Assembly: GCA_027063545.1 (NCBI GenBank)
Contig: JAMORN010000140.1
Coordinates: 1 to 6,979, forward strand
Origin: a bacterium
GTDB lineage: Bacteria; JAMORN01
Length of the DNA stretch: 6,979 nt
Reading direction: 5' to 3'
Shown: positions 6,101-6,979 of the stretch, piece after piece
How the letters are laid out: each line of letters opens with the position of its first letter
How positions within the stretch are numbered: position 1 is the stretch's first letter
The notes under the pieces: generated by a model
Databases searched by the model: none
Seen by the model: the letters and a program-made list of their open reading frames with translations, nothing else
Told to the model about the DNA's origin: nothing
Translations under genes and position numbers: made by a program

Positions 6101-6979
6101 TTATATATCAAAAATCTGAATCAATTTTGATTTTAATTTATCCAGATTATTTTCTTTAGTTATATACTCTCTAAATTCTCTAGCATTCCTTATATTTTTT
6201 ATATACCACATTAAATGTTTCCTAAAAAAAGGTAAAACATTTATTTCTGGATTATACTTCTCTAAATATTTTATATGTTTTAAAATGATATCTAATCTTT
6301 CTTTTGGTTCTAATCTTTTATACTCACCAGTATATATATAATCTTTTATTTGTTTGAAAATACAAGGATTATTTAAACTACCTCTTGCTATCATAACATT
6401 ACTTATTCCATAATTATTCATCACATTTAAATAATCTTCTACCGAAAAAATATCTCCATTTCCTACAACAGGAATTTCTAAATAATTATTTAAGTCTGCA
6501 ATCCAATCCCAATTTGCTTCTCCAGAATAAAATTGGCTTCTAACCCTACCATGAAATGTAATAAAATCAGCTCCTGCTTCTTGGGCTATTTTTCCTACTT
6601 CTTTATAATTTATACTATTTTTATCCCAACCAGCTCTTATCTTTACAGAAACTTTAATATTTCTATCCCTTACAACATTTTTTACTTCTTCTATTATTTT
6701 TCCCAACAAATAAGGATTTTTAAGAAGAGCGCTACCATATCCCTGTGATACAATTTTTTTTACAGGACATCCTGCATTTACATCTATAATATCTGGTATA
6801 AATCTAGAATTTAAAATAAACTCAACAGCATACCTAAACAATTCTACTTTATTACCAAATAATTGAATAGCTATAGGTCTTTCTATTTCCTCAAATTCTA
6901 GTAATTTTTTTGTTTTTGTATTATTATAAAACAAACCATTTACACTAATCATTTCTGTAAAAACAACATCAGCCTCACA
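6101..6979 (-). CDS. dus: tRNA-dihydrouridine synthase, DusB type (5' end outside window)
   Basis: The frame is open to the right edge, so an ATG at 6952 is internal: the nine codons before it read CEADVVFTE, which continues naturally into MISVNGL, as in Dus proteins ('G-A-D-x-x-x-T-E-M'). The visible part is 292 residues. The enzyme reduces uridines of tRNA to dihydrouridine with FMN and NADPH in the cytoplasm. Counting from the internal Met, I see the catalytic Cys62 in VNAGCPVKK, the GYGSALLKNP loop, Lys104 in VSVKIRAGW, His134 in FHGRVRSQFYSGEANWD, and the FMN-phosphate sites VVGNGDIFS (163-170) and ARG (189-191). The C-terminal helical domain includes FFRKHLMWYIK, typical of the DusB/NifR3 branch rather than DusA or DusC. 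The family is usually 310-340 residues, so only some tens of residues are missing. Nothing ties it functionally to the envelope genes. Confidence 0.95.
   Translation of the reverse strand, partial: CEADVVFTEMISVNGLFYNNTKTKKLLEFEEIERPIAIQLFGNKVELFRYAVEFILNSRFIPDIIDVNAGCPVKKIVSQGYGSALLKNPYLLGKIIEEVKNVVRDRNIKVSVKIRAGWDKNSINYKEVGKIAQEAGADFITFHGRVRSQFYSGEANWDWIADLNNYLEIPVVGNGDIFSVEDYLNVMNNYGISNVMIARGSLNNPCIFKQIKDYIYTGEYKRLEPKERLDIILKHIKYLEKYNPEINVLPFFRKHLMWYIKNIRNAREFREYITKENNLDKLKSKLIQIFDI

Noticed and set aside
6533-6748. Plus-strand open frame of 71 codons
   Set aside because: Antisense to the conserved core of dus; its sequence is explained by the complementary codons of that gene.
6101-6952. 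Taking the ATG at 6952 as the start of dus
   Set aside because: The frame continues to the window edge with CEADVVFTE, which matches the conserved segment before 'M-x-S-x-x-L' in Dus proteins, so the true start lies outside the window.

Overview
The window is very AT-rich (about one quarter G+C by eye), and every gene I can support lies on the minus strand, so the text reads from high to low coordinates. The Tol genes (TolQ, TolR, a TolA/TonB-type protein, TolB) and at least one classical lipoprotein signal point to a diderm (Gram-negative-type) bacterium. The gene content upstream of tolQ is not the usual proteobacterial one (no ybgC). Together with the very low G+C this suggests a poorly characterised AT-rich lineage, but I cannot place it from sequence alone.

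Right part (6979 to 4228): the 5'-truncated end of a DusB-type tRNA-dihydrouridine synthase gene, a 73-base AT-rich gap with a strong Shine-Dalgarno site and a weak possible promoter, then a 599-residue envelope TPR protein built largely from a ~46-residue helical repeat.

Middle (4226 to 2196): a 453-residue predicted lipoprotein of unknown family, rich in Asp-Ser-Leu/Ile/Val motifs, followed by a 215-residue coiled-coil-rich cytoplasmic protein. The first ~20 codons of the lipoprotein reading frame contain a perfect 16-bp inverted repeat followed by a T run, which looks like an intrinsic terminator for the TPR gene. The lipoprotein frame has no ATG before its signal peptide.

Left part (2194 to 1): tolQ, tolR, tolA-like and the first 171 codons of tolB, packed with gaps of 5 bases or less or with overlaps. 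tolB runs off the left edge; pal would be expected beyond it. TolQ and TolR should form the proton-driven inner-membrane motor, TolA the trans-periplasmic arm, and TolB the periplasmic propeller that hands over to Pal at the outer membrane. The lipoprotein, the coiled-coil protein and possibly the TPR protein are candidate lineage-specific partners of this machine. That link rests on gene order and spacing only.
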